Below are positions 59,945-64,000 of a stretch of DNA of 64,000 bases, piece by piece. The notes under the pieces are model-generated. The model saw only the letters and a list, made by a program, of their open reading frames with translations. It was not told where the DNA came from and made no database searches. Both the position numbers and the translations under genes were made by a program. Positions within the stretch are counted from its first letter, which is position 1, and the number at the start of each line of letters is the position of its first letter. The stretch is from Lachnospiraceae bacterium YSB2008 (GTDB lineage: Bacteria > Bacillota > Clostridia > Lachnospirales > Lachnospiraceae). The stretch is taken from NCBI GenBank assembly GCA_000687655.1, contig JHWR01000012.1, positions 35,517 to 99,516 of the forward strand, given 5' to 3'.

Positions 59945-62900
59945 ATGAAAAAAGTCTTTAAAAGAGTCACATCAGTAGTAGTAGCAGTAGCTATGGCAGC
60001 GGGACTTGCAGTGACCGGAGGAGGAATAGGCGGACCGAAAGAGGTTAGGGCTGAAGGAGAGGCTGTTCAGATTACTGCGCCAACCAAGTTCGATTCAGCT
60101 AGTGACATCAACTATGCCACGATTCTTGGAGGTGCAGTTGATTATGGTATTGTTGCAGAGACAATTGTACAGAACAATCATATGGAAACTACATTTGCGA
60201 CGAATAAATTCATAAATAATTCGGCTAACAATGATGTGGATTTTATACATGATAAAGCGGTTCATTTTATCATAGGTTCTTTGGGAAATAATAATTCTGG
60301 CAATCTTTCGGAAATTAATTTTGGAAAGACGTCTGCTTCGTCTGTTCATGTTGAAGCCCCTTCAGCAGTAATAGGTAATTATGATGGTAAGCCACATAAT
60401 ATAAGTGGTGGAAAAAATGGCAACTTCAAGTTTTCAGATGGATATCCAATATATAAAAGTGAAGACGAGCCGGGAATACCACTAATTACTAATATTAATG
60501 AGAATGCTACTTCTAATGTTGAGAGACTTATAGATAAGATTAAAGGAGAGGGAGAATGGTCAGATAATCTTTCTCTGAAAGCAAATGATAATGCATATAA
60601 CCTCGATGTTGATAATTATATTAGTTATACTAATAAGGGTACAGACAACGCTGAAGCAACAATCAACCTTGAGGGTAAAGGGTTTGAAAATAAGGTCGTA
60701 TATATAAATGTCGATAGTGATCTTGCTAAGGCTATAAGTTCCACACAGCCTTTGACAATAAAAAAAGATTCATCCACAGTTATAGTATTCAATATTGAAG
60801 AAGGTGTTCTGGATAGTACTGCAGATAAATTTACTTTAGGGAAAGTTCTTGTCCATACGGGCAATAAATCTGCTTCTTCAAGTACTGATACTAATGGTGG
60901 GTCAGCTCCACAGGATAATACTACTGAAAGTTATACAGGTGTAGATAGTGAATTGTGTCAAAAGATAATTTGGAATGTTAGGACCAACAAAAAAGTTGAC
61001 CTTAATACAACTGGTGGCACAATACTTTTGCCATATGCCCCTGAAGTAAAACTTAGTTCAGGTAACTGTTGTGGTTGGATAATTTCAGGTGGAACAGTAG
61101 ATGTCAGTAATGAGTTTCACTACATGTATCAAGGTGGAAGTAGAGATGGATACGGAGAAATGCATTTTTACCTCCGTAAGGGCTTTGTCAATAAATATGG
61201 AAGCAAAACTCAAATAGACGACAAAAATAATACAGAATATGTACCATATACATCAATAGATATTAACGATGGCGATTTTGCGTTCCTTTGGCAGGAGTAT
61301 ACTAATAATGAATTTAATGTTACAAAAGGTTCAGCGATACCTTGTGAAATAACAAGTGCAGGTGTAGTAAGATTCCCTGTTCTTAATTTTACAAGCGATT
61401 TGCCGAATAATGCAACAAGTGACTCATATGATGAAACTGAACAAGTAACTTTATATGATGGTGATGATGATGAATCTAATGACCAAACAGTGACTAAGTA
61501 TTACAAAACAAAAGAATACTATTACAAGATTACTGAAGATCCGTCAAAGCAGGTTTCTGGTATTGAAAATTCAGCTGGTTACATCAGCATTACTTTAAAG
61601 GCTAGAAGGGATGAGGGCGGAAACTTTACATATATTGTAAATGCCGATATGAAAAGTGGTGAAGATGCTGATAACTTAGTTGACTATAATACGCATTCTG
61701 TTTCTATGTCGGGTGTGCAGTTTGACCTCGGAGCATTTTATAATAAATCCATAACATCTTTAAAGATAAAGAAGACAGTTAAAGGTGATTATGAACCAAC
61801 ATCTACCGATGAATATAAGTTTGTTATAAAAGGTGAAGATGATCTTTATTATAATGAGAATGGTACATCTTCAGAAACAGAGATAACTGTTTCGGTTAAG
61901 GCTAATAAAGAGCTTAACGTTTCTAATTTACCAGATCAGAAATATACTGTTACTGAAGTAAAGGCATCAGCTGAAAGAGAAGGATATAAACTTACGGCGA
62001 CTCCTGTTTTATCCGGCGAAGAAATTGGAAAGACAGTTGAAGTGTCAGCTTCATATATTCCTTCAATCATTTTTACAAATACTTATGAAGAGAATTGTGT
62101 GCTCTCGGTTTCAAAGGAAGTTACGGGCGATAATGACGATGCTAAGACTCAGGAATTTGAGTTTGTAGTAAAGCAGTTAAAGGATAAAGACGGTGCTGAT
62201 TCAAATGTATTTATAAGAAAGACCGTGAGCGGTACATTTGAATGCGTTAATGCACAGGCAGATGCAACAAGATTCAAAGTTGTTGACGGTACACCAAAGG
62301 TTATCAAGGGCCTTCCGGAAGGAACTTATCAGGTTATAGAAATCACTACATACGAAGGCGATGAGTATGAATTTACTGCTTCTTATGACAAAGAAAGCGT
62401 TGAAGTAGGAACAGATAATACAGCTAACAATCCTTCAACTGTAAAGATTACAAATAACTACAAGGCTCCTAAGGGAACTATAGTTGTAAATAAGACGATT
62501 ACGATTGATGGTAAGGATATAGGTTATAATTCTGGCCAGATTAATCCGGGAAATATTACCGACTGGTATAACGGCGTACAAAATGGTTTCTTGTTCTTGA
62601 TAGACGGAAAAACTGAGGCCGGCTTTAATTATTCAGTTATGCAGGGCTCTGAAAGTAATAAGACCAGATCGACTGAAGTATTATTGGGTGATTATACTGT
62701 TTCAGAGGCCGGTTGTCCTACAATTACTTATAATGGCGAGACTTATGTAGCAAAAACAACTATAGACGGTGATGAAGTAGTATCAAAGGATATAAGTATT
62801 ACTGCAGATGGACAGACTGAAACAGTCAATATAGTTAATGCTTATACTAAGGCTTCTGATGAAAAAGGAAAACTTGTAATAAAGAAAACTCTCAGTGGTG

Positions 62901-64000
62901 AGACTGATCTCAGCAAGCTTGGAGATATCGAGTTTTGCTTTTCTCCGGCTATAGGTAATAAGGGCACCATCACTCTTAATTCTGACTATGCTTCAAATGG
63001 TTGGGAGAAAGAAGGTAATACCTATACCTATACATTTGAGGATCTTACAGTCGGAGCAAAGTACACCGTAGAGGAATCATCCAATGGTGCGGGAACTAAC
63101 TATACATGTGAGGTTGCTCCTGACAAAGGAATGATTAAGGGGCTCAAGATAAAAGCAGATGAAGATGCTTTGGCTGAATTCACAAATACTTATACTGCAA
63201 TCGGAAACTTTAAGTTGACTAAGGAAGTAACCAGTGACGAAACTCTTCCGGATACACTTCCTTCATTCACAGTTTCATTGAAAGCAAAGGATTCAGAGGA
63301 TAAGGCTGTTTCTGGAAGTTTCCCTGCAACAGGATTAGCAAACGGAACTGCTGTTCAGTTTAATGCAGGTGTTGCTGTCGTACAGATTTCGGACGATGGA
63401 AGCATTACTATATCCGGACTTCCTGCAGGTACTGTTATAACAGCAAGTGAGCCTGATGTAAGCATGCCGGAAGGATTCACTTGTGAAACAACAGGAGATA
63501 ACCTTAAGGCTACTATAGCAAAAGGAACTACATCGACAGTTGCACTTGTAAATAAATATGAAAGTACAGCACCTGAAACCGGAAAACTTTCCATAAAGAA
63601 GGTTGTTACCGGAACAGGATTCAGCGAAACACTTACATTCCCTATAAAGGTTAAGCTTCTTAACACAAATCAGACTGTTGATCTGGATAAGACCTATGCG
63701 GTAACAGGCTATGGTTCGGTAAACGAAGTAAAATTTGCAGATGGAACGTATACATTTGAACTTAAGCATAATCAAGAAGTAACTATAGAAGGTATTCCGG
63801 TTAATACAACATATACAGTTACAGAGACTATGCCTACCACGGCTGCTTATGCTGATTATGAGAATAAGGCAAATACAGGTGACACTGCGGCAATTGCCAA
63901 GGACGTGACAAGAGCTGTAGTAGTTAATAATGAGTATACGGAATTGACTCCGGCAACGGTAGATCTTAAAGCAACAAAGACCTATAAGATAAATGGTGAA
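59945..64000 (+). CDS. choice-of-anchor A/pilin-like surface protein, 3' truncated
   Basis: An open frame of at least 1352 codons that leaves the window without a stop. ATG 59945 follows GGAAAGGG. A Sec signal (KRVTSVVVAVAMAAGLAV) ends near VRAEG. Residues about 45-420 resemble the choice-of-anchor A domain (INYATILGGAVDYGIVAE, then GGTILLPYAPEVKLSSG). From about 610 onward come at least six pilin-type beta domains each ending in segments such as KYTVTEVKAS, TYQVIEITT, KYTVEESS and TYTVTETMP, with Lys/Asn/Glu patterns suited to internal isopeptide bonds. A sortase motif is expected beyond the edge. A probable adhesin or pilus-like shaft. Confidence 0.9.
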   Translation, partial: MKKVFKRVTSVVVAVAMAAGLAVTGGGIGGPKEVRAEGEAVQITAPTKFDSASDINYATILGGAVDYGIVAETIVQNNHMETTFATNKFINNSANNDVDFIHDKAVHFIIGSLGNNNSGNLSEINFGKTSASSVHVEAPSAVIGNYDGKPHNISGGKNGNFKFSDGYPIYKSEDEPGIPLITNINENATSNVERLIDKIKGEGEWSDNLSLKANDNAYNLDVDNYISYTNKGTDNAEATINLEGKGFENKVVYINVDSDLAKAISSTQPLTIKKDSSTVIVFNIEEGVLDSTADKFTLGKVLVHTGNKSASSSTDTNGGSAPQDNTTESYTGVDSELCQKIIWNVRTNKKVDLNTTGGTILLPYAPEVKLSSGNCCGWIISGGTVDVSNEFHYMYQGGSRDGYGEMHFYLRKGFVNKYGSKTQIDDKNNTEYVPYTSIDINDGDFAFLWQEYTNNEFNVTKGSAIPCEITSAGVVRFPVLNFTSDLPNNATSDSYDETEQVTLYDGDDDESNDQTVTKYYKTKEYYYKITEDPSKQVSGIENSAGYISITLKARRDEGGNFTYIVNADMKSGEDADNLVDYNTHSVSMSGVQFDLGAFYNKSITSLKIKKTVKGDYEPTSTDEYKFVIKGEDDLYYNENGTSSETEITVSVKANKELNVSNLPDQKYTVTEVKASAEREGYKLTATPVLSGEEIGKTVEVSASYIPSIIFTNTYEENCVLSVSKEVTGDNDDAKTQEFEFVVKQLKDKDGADSNVFIRKTVSGTFECVNAQADATRFKVVDGTPKVIKGLPEGTYQVIEITTYEGDEYEFTASYDKESVEVGTDNTANNPSTVKITNNYKAPKGTIVVNKTITIDGKDIGYNSGQINPGNITDWYNGVQNGFLFLIDGKTEAGFNYSVMQGSESNKTRSTEVLLGDYTVSEAGCPTITYNGETYVAKTTIDGDEVVSKDISITADGQTETVNIVNAYTKASDEKGKLVIKKTLSGETDLSKLGDIEFCFSPAIGNKGTITLNSDYASNGWEKEGNTYTYTFEDLTVGAKYTVEESSNGAGTNYTCEVAPDKGMIKGLKIKADEDALAEFTNTYTAIGNFKLTKEVTSDETLPDTLPSFTVSLKAKDSEDKAVSGSFPATGLANGTAVQFNAGVAVVQISDDGSITISGLPAGTVITASEPDVSMPEGFTCETTGDNLKATIAKGTTSTVALVNKYESTAPETGKLSIKKVVTGTGFSETLTFPIKVKLLNTNQTVDLDKTYAVTGYGSVNEVKFADGTYTFELKHNQEVTIEGIPVNTTYTVTETMPTTAAYADYENKANTGDTAAIAKDVTRAVVVNNEYTELTPATVDLKATKTYKINGE

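Noticed and set aside
63335..63775. 146-codon minus-strand frame opposite the surface protein
   Set aside because: It is cysteine/serine-rich shadow sequence opposite regular pilin-like repeats.

Overview
The window looks like a chromosomal stretch from a low-to-moderate GC anaerobic Firmicute, most likely a Lachnospiraceae member (Butyrivibrio/Coprococcus/Roseburia-like). The grounds are strong AGGAGG-type ribosome sites, AGA/AGG-rich codon use, a Tn-type large serine recombinase with an SHOCT-like partner, many c-di-GMP proteins, a cobalamin riboswitch and a choice-of-anchor A/pilin-type surface protein. The family assignment is inference. I saw no rRNA, tRNA or CRISPR array.

Bases 1-16,000 are an AT-rich accessory region. 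Four small orphan genes (134-3255) resemble immunity or contact-toxin accessory genes. After a terminator and a small serine recombinase comes a tight collinear operon (4106-15937): DUF499 ATPase, DUF3780 protein, DUF1156 adenine-type methylase with an embedded zinc ribbon, PLD-SNF2 helicase, DUF262-HNH nuclease, an unrecognised 359-residue protein and a 51-residue membrane protein. The first four match the set known as the helicase-methylase-ATPase (Hma-type) anti-phage system. The last three look like an attached effector module and are the best candidate for something undescribed. Bases 16,000-22,000 hold a flavodoxin, small element genes and a large serine recombinase. The recombinase gene runs into what looks like the 3' tail of a 23S rRNA uracil methyltransferase gene (rlmD/rumA). 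A second such tail with the same 10-base core lies 2.2 kb on, suggesting stacked integrations.

Bases 22,000-31,300 carry a mixed set of regulators, acetyltransferases, methyltransferases, a hydrolase and two uncommon fusions (transglutaminase-GNAT and YjbR-alkyltransferase), ending in a PAS/HD-GYP protein. Bases 31,300-49,800 look like ordinary chromosome: DUF218 membrane protein, mnmA, MATE pump, PAS-GGDEF-EAL protein, zinc-ribbon/TPM membrane pair, GGDEF protein, ABC-FtsX exporter followed by its two-component system, viroplasmin-RNase H and a CPBP protease.

Bases 49,800-55,800 form a B12-riboswitch operon: surface CbiK-like lipoprotein, a lipoprotein fusing two Shp/iron-transport-associated-type domains to a BtuF-like binding domain, BtuC-type permease, BtuD-type ATPase and a Fur-family regulator. 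It probably handles cobalamin or another tetrapyrrole. The window ends with a rhomboid protease, a 984-residue orphan protein and a very large repeat-built surface protein that runs off the end.
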